Assembly (NCBI GenBank): GCA_019054805.1
Contig: JAHQIY010000003.1
Location: 6,200,001 to 6,264,000 of the forward strand
Direction of reading: 5' to 3'
Length of the DNA stretch: 64,000 nucleotides
Source: Brachionus manjavacas
Taxonomy: Eukaryota; Rotifera; Eurotatoria; Ploima; Brachionidae
The notes beneath the pieces were generated by a model. It was not told where the DNA came from. It saw nothing but the letters and a program-made list of their open reading frames with translations, and searched no databases. Positions 22,818-34,805 of the stretch are shown piece by piece; the first letter of the stretch is position 1; each line of letters starts with the position of its first letter. A program made the position numbers and the translations under genes.

Positions 22818-23549
22818 TTTTCCAAATTTTTATTCTAAAGATATCTAAAAGAATCTTTTTAAATAATAAGATGTATAATATAATGTGAAATATTTCATTC
22901 GTATTTGATTAAAATGCAGTGACTTAGCATTTTTCAAAAGAAAATTCGACAAAATATTTTATTAGATAAAAATTCTCTCCTATCGTTTATCTATATTATA
23001 ATAAAATTGGTATTTTTTGCTGTATATGAACTAGAGGCAAAGCGACACGATGTACCCCTTCTCGAATTTAGTGCATTTAAAAGATAGAATTTCTAGAGAA
23101 TTTTCTTTTTAAAAAAATAATTTCTCTGCTATACTTTTTGATTAATTTATAGTCGTGTGACTCTTTGAATTTTTCTCTAATTATTCTATTCATAAAATTT
23201 CTAGGTCATAAAAATCGATGGTAACAAGCTTTTCTTTGAAAACCTGATATTACAGACTTCTATTTTCAAATTGAATGCTTAAGTGAACTTTAAATTAAAG
23301 AAAATAATCATTTATCGTTCTTAAAAATAAAATAATCCTTATTTTTAAAGCTTGGTTTCAAATTTGTTTTATTAAATTTTTTTACCTGAACAAAATTAAA
23401 TAAAGTTAATATTTGCAAAAAATTTTTTCTGATAAAATTTAAAATCTACTATATAAAAATTTTAATTTTTTTCTAATGAAATTTTTTTACCAAATAAAAC
23501 ATCTACTTAAGCTAGACGTGTTCAAAATCATGAAAGTTGTCATTAAATA
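22818..23549. other. Intergenic
   Basis: AT-rich, no gene or clear repeat recognised. Confidence 0.45.
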
Positions 23550-24060
23550 ATGAACTATTTGATAAACAACCTATTCAATGAATGTACTGACCTAAAGCTT
23601 GGTACATCCATAAATGAAGTTCATTTATTTATAATTGGTTATTGTGATGATATTGTAATACAAGCAACGAAATTTAGACATTGTCAACTCCTCTTGGAAA
23701 AGTGTTCAAAATTCGCTCAAAAGCGGAAAATTGAATTTAATCCAAGTAAATCTGATAATCTTTCAAAAAGGCGAATATTTGGGGGCAAATATCTTTATTC
23801 TTAATGATTTGAGATACCTCAAACTCAAAATTTTGAATACTTAGATCTCCCGATTGGTGATAGTAATTTTATCTGGAAATTAATTGAAGAAAAATTGGAA
23901 AGAGTTGAGAGTAATTTTATCCTAAGAGATGGTGGAAGAATTATACGTGAAACACAAGATATTCTTTTGAAGAAATTACAGAATAGATCGGTGTGCTGGA
24001 ATATCTTGACATTCCTTCATGGTAGCCATTAAGAATTTGATCAGAAAAACACCTGTTTTT
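23550..24060 (+). pseudogene. LINE reverse transcriptase fragment
   Basis: FIIGYCDDIVIQATKFRHCQ corresponds to the catalytic YxDD motif of reverse transcriptase, followed by a helix segment ending IEFNPSKSD. After a frameshift near 23810, FEYLDLPIGDSNFIWKLIEE continues the LINE palm/thumb region (family pattern F.YLG..IG). Frameshifts and stops make it non-functional. It is a different family from the RRATK-type LINEs. Confidence 0.75.
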
Positions 24061-24437
24061 GAAATCAACTTGATAATGTGGAGAAAAAGACTTATATTAA
24101 TGTTATGAGTTATAGTTCGAAGACTTCAATTCTTCAATTTAATTGAATAATCATCTATTTATGGACTTAAATCGTGGTCTAGTCGATTCGGTAAAGTATT
24201 TTGTCTCCAAAATAAAATTAAAAATTGGATTAAATTTTGATCTGATGATTTTACATAATTCTTTTTACTATTTTTCTTTGTATCCTAATTTTTTATTATT
24301 ATTTTAGTAAATAAATGGTAAAGTTAATAGTGAAATTAAAAACATTAAATAGAATATTTAATGCAAGAATAATTATTTTTTTTATTAAAATAATAAATTA
24401 ATAGCTAAAATGTGCTAGGTACATGAAATGAGGGTTT
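24061..24437. other. Non-coding, AT-rich
   Basis: Probably the decayed continuation of the LINE fragment upstream. Nothing specific is visible. Confidence 0.35.
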
Positions 24438-24930
24438 AATCTCATCATAATAGCTCAATCAAATCAATTTTGTTTTTAAAAACGTAAAAAGACTATGAAT
24501 TGATATTCTATCCTTTATGGTTTAGTTCTGGGTTGTTAGTTTGGATGGATAAAAAAACGAGAAGACTTAAGTCTGATGGTTCGAATACTTTTATTTATCT
24601 AAAAAGGTAATATGAAATCGGCCGATCTAATCGATTCGGTCGAGTTTTAGTAAGGCCTAAAGTCTAGAATAGAAGTGTAGTTGAATGATGTTTTCTTGCT
24701 TCATTCGATCGATATATAATTCACTTGTGATATGCATAAAGTGAAGGCTGTATGCGGCGTAAGCATGCACATCAGCTACGCGTGTGCCCTTCTTTGTGAT
24801 GCGTTGCAACAGTTCAGTGGCAAAACTTTCTGGGCGTTGGTGTGGGTAGATCGAGGGCGACATAATAAATCTCATCATAATAGCTCAATCATATCAATTT
24901 TGTTTTTAAAAACGTAAAAAGACTGTGAAT
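24438..24930. repeat. Pair of ~63-bp direct repeats around a GC-richer segment
   Basis: 24438-24500 and 24868-24930 share about 63 bp with two or three differences (AATCTCATCATAATAGCTCA...AACGTAAAAAGACT(A/G)TG). They enclose about 367 bp that is richer in GC than its flanks. On the minus strand this holds a 73-codon ORF (24878-24657) containing RPESFATELLQRITKKGTRV, which I do not recognise. It may be a tandem duplication, or an element bounded by short direct repeats. No TG...CA ends and no target duplication are seen. Confidence 0.6.
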
Positions 24931-26622
24931 TTATTACATCTTTATCCAAAATGTTCCATACATTCACTACTCTATTACAAAAATTATATATCTTTATCTC
25001 TTTATTTTTTTTCCGAAAATTTTATAAATAAAATAATTAAATAAATGAAAACATAACAAATCTATTAAATTTACAGCTTTAAAAAAAATTGCAACTAAAA
25101 TCTTAAAAGCTCAATATTTTTTCTAATTATCAACAAATTAAGCACTCATCTAAAAACTAAATGACTTTAAGTTTTTATTGATAAAAGTGAACATTTTTAT
25201 GCAATCCATCGATCAGACCAAATCAAGTAAAAGCGTATTACTCAATCCTTAAGATGAAACTCTTAATGATGCGGAATCTTTTCCATTTCAAAAAGTCTTT
25301 CAAAAGTCTAACAAAAGGATAAGAGACAAGAATATTGAATTTAGTTAGATTACCTGAATTTTTGATAATTTTTAAGGAAATGGAATCGAAAGTGCAAAGC
25401 TGTGAGATAAACGGGAATTTTTGAGAGTTAGAGAACAAACAAGATGGGATAAGTCGATGTTATTGTCGGTTCAAGGATCAGCTTTGGTTTAAGAGTTGAT
25501 CAATAATAATCGATTTAAATTCGGAAGAGTCAGAAGAATCAGAAGAGACTCATTCGAATCATCCCGAACAAATGGCTGTACTAAAATTAGACTGTAGATT
25601 TTTTTTAAGTTTTCTTTTACTAAAAAGGTTTTTTTATTGATTCAATGGAAAAAATTAAATTTTTTTGGTATTTTTTACTTGTTATGTTTTTTTTTTAAAT
25701 AAAAAAATTGACACAATATTTACTTTATTATTGTATAATTTTTTTGGGGATTTTTATTAATTCTGTGAAATTTTTACTAATAAAATTGTGCACAAATATT
25801 TAGAGTCTTATAGAAAACATAACTTGCATTTTAAATTAAGAATAATAATTAATTCAGAGATACCTTTTTTTAACTTACTTTGTTAAAAAAAAATTTTTAA
25901 TATTTTTTTCTTTTAATATTTAAAAAAAAAAGAATTTTCGCAAAATTTCAGAAATGATTTATATATATATTGTTTTCAGCTCAAATTATAAATGATAACT
26001 CATTTATATTTAATGTTAAGACTAAGAAGCCGGTTAAATTTAAGTCTCAATATTTTTTTAATGCAGTTACTTAATTTTTATTTTGTATGTTATTTTATTG
26101 ATTTCTTAGGATCCCATTTAGTAATTAAAAATATATTTCCATTTTATCTTATTTGATTCAAATTAGCCAATAATTTCTAATATTTTTTCACCGGACGCTT
26201 TAGTGTTACAATATTTCTTCATTTTTTTTTAATTATTTTTTATTCCATCAAAAATATTTTCTTTTTTTTAAACATTACATACAAATTTTGTAAATTATTT
26301 AGTTAAATAGATTTTTGTTTATGGGTATCGGTTTTTTAATTAGGGTGGACTACAATACTTATTTTACAATAAGTTCATTTTTTTAATATCAAGGTTTTGA
26401 TTTTAATTATAAATTTCCAAATATTTTCTTTAAACTTTTGATAATAAAATTTTATAATTTATTATTCAAAATGGATATAAAACCGCTCGATTCTTGTCTA
26501 AATTTAGTTAAAATAAAATATTAAAACGTTTCATTTGAAAAAAAAAATCTTTTAATTAGATATAAATTTAGTTTGATTGATTTACAAAATTCATTTTTTT
26601 GATTCAAATTAAATAATACTGA
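24931..26622. other. Long AT-rich non-coding stretch
   Basis: No gene recognised. Dominated by A/T runs. A (TA)n run lies near 25960-25970. Confidence 0.45.
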
Positions 26623-26892
26623 TTAAATTTTGTATTTTTTTGAGCATATTGAACAGTCTCCTTTTGCTGCCGCATAAAAACCCATTCCGATAGCCCAAAT
26701 CTTTTCACGATTGAAACTTCTGAAATTTTGTTTCTGTTCATCTTTGCCCATTATAAATGAGGTTCCGTAACATGTTACTTGGCATATTGTATTGTAAGTC
26801 AAACTGCTATCATCTGCTATGTAAACAAATCCTAAAAATATTGATACTAACAAGATTAAAATACTGATCCGTAGTGGATTTAATTTTATCAT
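26623..26892 (-). CDS. Small secreted or membrane-anchored cysteine protein, unknown
   Basis: 89 codons in one exon. Residues ~8-27 are strongly hydrophobic (ISILILLVSIFLGFVYIA), preceded by a basic N-terminus: a signal peptide or anchor. The rest has four Cys in two pairs (ICQVTCYG near residue 37 and DCSICSKK near residue 79), enough for two disulfides. No family recognised. Only weakly supported: it is a single short ORF in AT-rich DNA, but the signal-like leader and ordered cysteines argue against chance. Confidence 0.4.
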   Translation of the reverse strand: MIKLNPLRISILILLVSIFLGFVYIADDSSLTYNTICQVTCYGTSFIMGKDEQKQNFRSFNREKIWAIGMGFYAAAKGDCSICSKKYKI

Positions 26893-27439
26893 TATTTTGA
26901 AAAAAAATTATGTCGGAAAATTTCAAATGATATTATTTTTTTAGTGATAATTGCTTTTTATAATATTATTTAGAAAAATAAAAAGTTTTGTTAAGTTTAT
27001 TTTATTGATATGGAATTTAAAGTTGAATAAAAGATAAATAGAAAATTAATTAGATTCTTTTTGACAAAATAAATTTATTTTTTGTTGAAAACAAGTAGAA
27101 TAAATCGATTGCAAGACTCAACAAAAATAAATAATTCCTACAGAACCTGATCCTTAATATTCTTAAGAATCATTAAATGATTGTCCGAATAGCAATAAAA
27201 GACAAACAAACAATTTAGTTAATTATAGAAGAAGCATAAATGATTCAAATATATTTTCAAATGAAAGAATTGTATTATTTTTAATCATTAAAATTTTCAA
27301 AAAAAATAATAAAAAAAATTATACGTATTATCTATATTATTATGAAAAAGTTAAGAAACGGATCAAGAATTTAAATTTATCTTTATTAAAGGAACGATTT
27401 TTCCAGAAATAACAAAACTTACACGAAATCTATGATATT
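26893..27439. other. Non-coding
   Basis: AT-rich; nothing recognised. Confidence 0.4.
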
Positions 27440-27680
27440 ATATTATTTTAAGGTGCCCCAAATCAAAGACTCTATCGAGCCAACTCCATAAATTTTCAAT
27501 GAATTTCAAATCTGGAATGTTTGATGGTCAATATAAAATTTCTGTATTTTACTCTTGGAACCGTTGATCCACTTTTCGGGCCCCTTGACAAGGGACATTG
27601 TCTTAGTGAAATATGAAGGCTTCATATTCTCAACATGTTCATTTAAATGTTCATTTATTGAAGTAAGTTTCCTAGAATAT
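27440..27680 (-). pseudogene. Tc1/mariner transposase remnant
   Basis: Minus-strand translation gives DNVPCQGARKVDQRFQE, then after a frameshift PSNIPDLKFIENLWSWLDRV. These match the second Asp motif (QDNAPxH...) and the signature SPDLNPIENLW of Tc1/mariner DDE transposases. Stops and a frame change show it is dead. Terminal repeats were not found. Confidence 0.8.
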
Positions 27681-27963
27681 CAACATATCTATGAGAATTT
27701 AGCCTTCCGTTTAATAAATACATTAACAGCTCATATAGCACCAATTTCCAATAGATCCATTTCCTTGCTTTGTTCCTTTGTTCTTTTGTTCCTTAAATAC
27801 ATTTCTTCTAGAATAAATGTTTAAAATATATATAAAATACATTTTTATCGTTAGAAATATACACATTGAATTCATTTATTTAATAATAATAGTAAAAAGT
27901 AAGAAAAAATAATTTTAATGGTTAATTAATTTTATTTCTAGTTTAGTTAATCACAATCTGGAT

Positions 27964-28403
27964 TCAAGTAAAATAAATACTTGATAAGTTATTATATCTT
28001 AAAAATGTTAATTTTTTTCTATTCCAATAACTTTTTTTAAAAGTAATCTGGTTTTTCTTTGTAAAAACATATAAATCCTTGAATGGATCTGGACGTTTCC
28101 ACATTGACATAATACCAAAGCCAGAATGACTCACAACTCCAATATCGCAATGCTGCATTAAATGAAAATCAAATATCACATTTTCTAAGCCATCGCATGC
28201 TGATTCTGATATTTTCTCTACGTGATAACTTGATTTTTGATTGTAGACAACATTTTGAAACTTGAAAAAATTTTTTACCTCTAATTTTACTTCTTCCCTA
28301 TCTGCAGTTACAAATATTGAATAATCTTCAGATGCATTTAAAAAAGTGTTGTTGATAAAATACCAAATACTCATGGATGCATTTTGATAATACACCACGC
28401 TGT
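27964..28403 (-). pseudogene. Fucosyltransferase-like glycosyltransferase, C-terminal exon
   Basis: About 145 residues open from a possible acceptor (TGAAACAG) at 28404. SIFVTADREEVKLEVKNFF, then VIFDFHLMQHCDIGVVSHSG and FGIMSMWKR follow the layout of the donor-binding end of GT-B-fold fucosyltransferase-like proteins (TDxxEV ... D..LM..CD..V.S.SGFG). No upstream exon was found in 1 kb. It is either an orphan 3' exon or a gene with a distant or rearranged 5' part. It is not FUT8: it lacks that enzyme's SH3 domain and SSQVCR motif. Family assignment is tentative. Confidence 0.45.
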
Positions 28404-29095
28404 TTCAAATTCGAAATATAGTGACTTGAATTTAATAAAAAACATAATGAAAATCAAAATTCATTAAATAATATTAGTTTTATTACTGCAAAGATAGAGC
28501 AGTAATAAAAAATTAAATTTAAGTGGTACATTGAAATTTGACATATTTTTGATTATTATTTGGCTCTAAGTTTTTTTCATGAAACACTGTTCTTTTTAAA
28601 AGAACAAAATGATCTAACCACATAAATTAAAAAAGAGCCGATAAGATAGACCGAAAAAGCGTAGTGTATTTTGCAGAGATTTTGCACATCATTAGCAGAC
28701 TTTTACTTTTGACGCAACTTTGAATGCTGCACCATCATGCATTCACAGAAATAATTTTAGACTTATAGAAAAAAGTTATTTAATTTTTTAATACTTTGTT
28801 CTGTTCTTTTGTACTGAACTTCACAAGACCTTCTTTTTAACAAAATCAAAGAAGTTACCTAAATCAGAATACGATTAAATTTTAGTTTACGAGAGGAAGG
28901 AGTAATTAAGCTTTAATTTAAAGTTTGATAAAATATGTGTTTATGGTTGAAAACAATTATTTGATAGAAGTTTGAAGGGCAACATTCGGAGAAGGCAAGT
29001 TTTTTGTATCTATCCTGAATAGTTTCTAAAAAATATATTGGGCATGCAATTGACTAATTGTTAGGTGGAAAGAAAATATTGAGTTCGATCTAAGA
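28404..29095. other. Non-coding
   Basis: No coding exon for the neighbouring glycosyltransferase fragment could be found. AT-rich. Confidence 0.4.
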
Positions 29096-29604
29096 GCATT
29101 TGTTTTAGTTAACTCAATTTATTTATTTGTTATCTTACCGAACTAGAGCTCCTTCAGAATAAATTTTAAAAAAAAATAAAAATAGAGGAAATAAGCTAAA
29201 AAATGTAAAGAAAGTTTAAAAGACATATATTGAAAAATGTTGTTACATGTGATAGATGTTTACATAGTTGAAGCTTCATGAAAAAAAGAGGAAATAATAT
29301 GGTTTAAATGATTTTTTGAATTAAAAAGAAAAGTTTATCTGATGTTCGCCGGTGTTTTCTAAATCCAGATTGCTCCAGGATAAGAAGTGAATTTTTTTTC
29401 ATAAAAATTGTAAAATTTTATATACTATTCGTTCCAGTAACTTTCCTAAACAACTCGTTATACTAATTGGTCAATAATTTAAAGGATCCTGTAAAGAAGA
29501 GGCCTTTTTTTGAATCATAGTAATGTTCGAAGTATTCCACGCTTCGGGACTCTACCTTCTCGAAGAGATAAATTAAAAAGTTCTATGATCTCTATTAATT
29601 GCAG
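29096..29604 (-). pseudogene. LINE 3' UTR plus RT fragment
   Basis: 29120-29310 matches the 3' end of the LINE family seen again at 53881-54080 and 60490-60660: TTACCGA(A/G)CTAG...CTCCTTCAGAATAAATT, AAATAAGCTA, TTTACATAGTT. From about 29320 to 29604 it matches the RT segment of the LINE at 58190-58465 (GATGTTCGCCGGTGTTTTCT against GATGTTCGCCGGTGTTTCCT). The copy is internally deleted and interrupted at 29605 by a TIR element. Confidence 0.75.
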
Positions 29605-31268
29605 TGATTTAGTAATTTACGATAATTTACCTAAAAAATAGTAAATTTACCAAATTTTACGTAAAATATTGTAAATTAACGTAAATTTACTAAAGTAAAA
29701 AAAGTAAATTTACCAGGTTTTACGTAAAATTTGGTAAATTCCGATCATTTTACGTAAATTATTGTAAAAAAAAAATGTCCAAAAAATTGAAATAATTTGG
29801 CACTTTTAAAAAAAATAAATTTTTTTTATTTTTCAATATTTATTTTCAAAAATATGTCTTAGAAAAAATTTACCATAATTTACGAAAATTTTGGTAAAAT
29901 TTTATCAATTTAATGGTAAAATATGGTAAAAAGTGGTAAATTAAATTTTTAAATTGCAAAAAAAATTTTTTTCTTAATATTTTTAACTTAAAAAAAATCT
30001 TAAATAGTTTTATATTTTTTAATTGTTTGACCAACTTCCTTGATATTCTATTACTTTATTTATTATCAACATTTTAATTATAATAAATAATAATTTTATT
30101 TATATTATCAATTTTAACCTTTTTTAAATGATTTATCTAATTTTGACATTTTTCTCGTGTAAGCAAGTTTTTGAAGTTCTTGATAGCATTAAAGGCATCA
30201 TTTTTATTTAGGATTTCCTGCTTTCTCAAAAATACTTTCAATTCGTTTTTTTTTTCTATATTTATTTTCAATACTGATAATTATCAAAAATTCAAATATA
30301 AGATAAAGGCATTTTGAGTTTTCTTTCTTTTAAAACAAAATCAATTATTTTAATCCCATGATGTTCAATAAAAATTGCGTTATTGAATATTGCTTTATGA
30401 AATTGAAATTTATTTTATCTTTCTTGTTTTTTCTTGATTTTTCCTTGATCAAAAGAGCAATGAATTTTCCACTTGAAAAAAAACGTCGGGCCCTAAAGAA
30501 ACAAGAAAAGCATTAACAATACAGCTAATTGAAACTCAAGCAATCATGGAATTATGCATCATTAGTTGTGGAGAGTCTGAAACAGATGAGATAGCCGAGC
30601 GGCCATTAGCAAATAAAAGTAGATTGGAAAACAATGAAAAAGTAATAAAGAATAAACACGGAATATCAGTCCGATAGAAAAACACAAAAAAATAAATTAA
30701 GTATTTTTTTGTCTTTAAAAAATATATTTTGTTTTTATTTTTATTTTTTTGTTCTACTTAGATAATTAGTGCTATATATTTCTTAAAAAAGGTTTTAAAT
30801 AAAAAATTTTGTTCTAAATTCAGTATTTTAGTTTTTTTTTGGCTTAAAATAAACACAGCTAATGATTATATGCCTTCAAAAATTTAGGTTAAGTTTCCAC
30901 CAAAATCATCCGATCTAAATCTATTTGAGCGTATGTGTAACGAATTGAAAGTTTTTTTTTAAAAAAACACTAAATTAAAATGATAACTTAAATACTATCA
31001 AGGACTTCAAAAATTTGCTTACACCAGATAAATGTCAAAATTGAAAAAATCATTTAAAAAAAGGTTAAAATTGAAAATTTACCACTTTTTATCATATTTT
31101 ACTATTAAATTGATAAAATAATTTACCAAAATTTTCGTAAATTATGGTAAATTTTTTCTAAGGCATATTTTTGAAAATAAATATTGAAAAATTCAAAAAA
31201 TTCATTTTTTTTAAAAAGTGCCAAATTATTTCAATTTTTTGGACATTTTTTTTACAATAATTTACGTT
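29605..31268. mobile_element. TIR/foldback element of the TTTACG family, inserted in a LINE
   Basis: The left arm (about 29750-30190) and right arm (about 31000-31262) are inverted copies: TTACAATAATTTACG ends, GGACATTTTTT, GTGCCAAATTATTTCAATTT, TTTTCGTAAATTATGGTAAA, and further in AAGTTCTTGATAG against CTATCAAGGACTT. The first 145 bp on the left (starting CAGTGATTTAGTAATTTACG) have no partner, so the right end is truncated. The interior encodes FPPKSSDLNLFERMCNELK on the plus strand near 30890-30951. This resembles the Tc1/mariner signature FPPxSPDLNPIExxW. LINE sequence stops at 29604 and resumes at 31268. Confidence 0.7.
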
Positions 31269-31345
31269 ACGATAAGAGCTCTCCAAAGCATTTTCCTTTT
31301 TCTTCCTTAGTTTTGAATTCCTTGTTTTGAATTTCTATACTTCCT
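31268..31345 (-). pseudogene. LINE fragment (other side of insertion)
   Basis: AAGAGCTCTCCAAAGCATTT (31274-31293) matches AAGAGTTCTCCAAAGCATTT in the LINE at 58683-58702. About 220 bp of the LINE is missing between 29604 and here. Confidence 0.7.
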
Positions 31346-31932
31346 GAAGAAAAACTAAGCACATTTTTAGAAAGCTCGTTAAATTCTATTCAAGGAAAAT
31401 GGGTGCCAGTTCGGGGTAAGTCGTATTAAATAGAGGGTCAGGTTTCTTTAAAATCAAGTATTTTCGCTAAAAATAATATTAAGAAAACGAAAAAAAATAG
31501 TCAAAAATCATAAAAAATTCTTAATCGAATGGTATGTCGTATTAAGAATTTTAAAATTCGATTTCAATGATAACAAAGGTCTTGTATTTTAATCAAAATA
31601 TTTCAAAAACTTCTTGGAAAAAAAACTAAGCACATTTTTAAAAACCTGGTTAAATTCTCTTCTGGGGTCAGTTGTATGAAATTGGGGTCAGTAGGGGGTC
31701 AGGTTTTTAAAAATAAAAAAATATTAAATTTTCAAAAATAAAAATTTTGGAGAAAAACTAGTTTAATTTTCAAAAATTAGAGAAAAATTCAAACTGAATG
31801 ATATTTAAAAGCTTTTAAAAATATTTTTGCTTTAAAAAAAAATTAGGGGTCAGTCTTTTAGTAGGACCCTTATATTCTGGTTCAATATTTGGTATAAAAT
31901 TAAAAAATAATATTAATCTTGAATATTTATTT
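31346..31932. other. Non-coding, 3' of PM20D1
   Basis: Contains a diverged internal duplication (GGGGTCAG and AAAAACTAAGCACATTTTTA occur twice within about 31345-31870). No gene. Confidence 0.45.
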
Positions 31933-33720
31933 TTAAAGTTCATTTCTAAGTTCTATTGTTTTATTAAAATGAGCATCATCAGTATTTTTATAAATTAAAT
32001 AATAGAAATTAATCATGTCTTCATAGCCTTGCGTAGATATTCTCTCATCAACACCATGATATCTTCAACAATTAGGAAAAAAAAGATAAAATTTTAAATT
32101 GTGGAAAAAAAAGCTTGGTAAAATTAAAACCTTTTTAAATCTTCGTTCAAAAGTCTGATCGGCAAATATCGATAAATATTCTCAGTCAAGTTAGTATAGA
32201 ATCTTGAATCTGTCAAAGCAATCATTATACCTTTTTAAAATTCGAATAAATTTTAATAAAATATTAAATTTTTCAAAGACATTTGGCTGACCTGGAACTG
32301 CCGAGACTCCAGGAAATATTTGATAAGTAGTATGTTCAATAATTGAATATCCTAAACTATCTGTTGAAGAAGTTTTTGTTGGTTCACTGCAGTCAATTAT
32401 TTCATAGCTAATGCGCTTATCATTGATGACCGCTAAATCGTAGTCCAAAACTTCTCTACAAGATTGAAGACTATGAATTCTATGATTTACATAGAATTCA
32501 GCATAAGATGGAAGGACGTTTTCCTTGACACCTGAGCGAATTATTGTAACTGCAGTAGTGGTTCTCAGTAAAGAATCAGTAGTCGGATTCATTGACAGAA
32601 TGCTTGAAAATATATTAAAAATTATATTAGAGAAAATGCATTTAATTTATTTTTACAATTCGATAGCCGGTCTAAAAATCCAGATATTCGATAAGAGGAC
32701 TCTTTTTATGAATCCTAAATTAGTGGCTATTCTAGTCAATAAACTGGTTTCGGGTCCATAACCCAAAAAACTTGGATGTTTTTTTTTTTTCATCCTTTAA
32801 TCTATACTAAGTATTCTTAAATAATTTTTTAATAGATAAATTACTTGGAAATCGCATCTGAAACAATGAAAATGGCAGATTCTTCTGGATCAGGCATTGA
32901 AGAGTGTCCACCGGTAGTGTTCACAAAAAATTTTACAGTCAAATAGCCTTTCTCAGCGCTACCAATATACGCCAATGGAGTATCTAGGCCTTTAAAAACT
33001 TTTTCAACAATCATAGTACCTTCGTCAAGTACAAATTCTAGAGTTGTGTTTCCTAGGAATTTGGCAATCGACCTAGCGCCTTGGTATCCCGAGGCTTCTT
33101 CATCATGCCCATAGGCAAGATAAATTGTTCTTCTAGGTTGACCATTTCTTTTCAAAAAAATTCTTAACGCTTCTAGTTGACCCAGCATGCTTGATTTATC
33201 ATCCAAAGTGCCTCGGCCATAAATAAAGCCTTCATCTGAGGCAGCAGAAAATGGATCAAACTTCCAATTATCGTTCTGGCCATCTGCAGGGACAACATCA
33301 AAGTGAGCAGCTAATAGATATGGCTTTAGAGTTAAATCAGAGCCTTGAATCTTGAATAGAAGACTGTATTTGTTTATAATGTCCAATTTAGCATATTTAT
33401 AAGCTTCGATATCACTGAATTCTGTTGGGAAAAAAATTATTCAAAAATTTTGGTATATTCAATAAAATACCAGCTCGAATAAAAGAAATAAAATCCTTCA
33501 AAGCTGAGAAATTTTGGTTATTTTGCCCATAAGAGACAGTTTGAATTTTTAAACTGTTTTTGAAGCGGTTTAAAATTTCATTATTAATTTGGAATTTGGA
33601 ACTGGATTCGACAATTTTGATCTGATGCTTACATGGCTGATTAATAACATATGCCCGGTATACCAAAAATAAGAAAAATAATGAAAAAAGTATTGAAAGA
33701 CAAGCAAAAATTTTCTTCAT
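31933..33720 (-). CDS. PM20D1: PM20D1-like peptidase (N-fatty-acyl-amino acid synthase/hydrolase)
   Basis: Six exons (33720-33471, 33421-32845, 32794-32657, 32602-32292, 32230-32131, 32062-31933) join in frame to 501 residues. Human PM20D1 has 502. The enzyme is a secreted zinc-dependent M20 hydrolase that makes and breaks N-acyl amino acids. A signal/anchor spans residues ~1-25 (MKKIFACLSILFSLFFLFLV). Metal and catalytic motifs: LLAAHFDVVPA (His, catalytic Asp), YGRGTLDDKSSM (bridging Asp), YGHDEEASGYQGA (catalytic Glu pair) and LDEGTMI. The dimerisation segment has TTGGHSSMP. RFYTNLTENIYRYLPI and YHGVDERISTQGYE complete the metal site. Introns are 49-68 nt. The start at 33720 is preferred over an in-frame ATG at 33780, because the protein then begins with the signal peptide. 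Confidence 0.94.
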
Positions 33721-34805
33721 TTTTTTATTATTTGAATTTATGAATTTGGTAATGATTTTCAAATATTCAAAAAATTTCAAAATAATTATGTTTTCTAATT
33801 ATAGTTAGTTAGAATTTTTAGATTAGCTAGTAAACTATTTCAACGTGACTCGATTTCTCTTATATCAAAAAATAAAGTATCCTATCAACAAAATTAGTAT
33901 GTAAAATAAATAAATTACAAATATTAAGAGGAATTAAAAATTCCTTTCTAGAAAAAATATTCTTCAAAATTTCTGGTTACAAATGCACTATAATTAAAAA
34001 TTTTCTAATTTAGTACAAGAAGTGGTAATTGTAGCAAACAAGTATTTTCAGCCAAAATTAAAAGTCGAATAACTTGAGAGCTGCTCATTCAAATATCAAA
34101 ATCTGCTTGAAATGCTGAATAAAGCTGTGTTCATAAGATTTTTTGGCAAAGCGTTCCATAAATTTTCTTAAGGCTTGAAGTACTTTTTAGAGTCTCTAAA
34201 AAAAAATTTCTGGGTTGCTGCTTTGAATAAGGAGTGAGGAGTCACAATTTTCCTCCTTTCAGCTTTGACTCTGACTTAAAAACCAGAGTTTTGAGATAGG
34301 TCCAAAAAAAGTGAAAAACAAATTGATTTTTTTAGTTTATTTTAAAAAAAAATGATAAGAAATTCGATAAAACGAATAATGGATTTAGAAAACAATTTAT
34401 GAAATACTCAAATTCTAGAAAGCAGGAACTGTTAAATCACAATCATTTTAAAACCATAATTAAACTACTAAAAATTAGACACGAATTTTCCGGTTTTTTA
34501 ATTTAAATTTTAAATTGAAGAAGTATCGAATAAAAGCCCAATATAATATCGATTAAAAGGCTTATTGATTTTTTAACCTAATTATTACCTTTTTTCTGAT
34601 TCATTATTTACAACAGAAAATTCCAACTAACAAAACCTGATAAAGAAATTTAAATTTTAAAACATAATAATCGTAACGCCAAGCATTTATTATTTTTACT
34701 ATTTTGTTGTAAAATTTAGGCAATTTTCTATTGAAATAAAAAAAAAACAAATAATTTCTTAAGATATAATTACAGAACAAATTCAAAAAATTAGAAATTT
34801 CTAGA
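33721..34805. other. Intergenic between divergent PM20D1 and peroxiredoxin B
   Basis: No gene. The two flanking genes are transcribed outward, so both promoters lie here. Confidence 0.5.
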
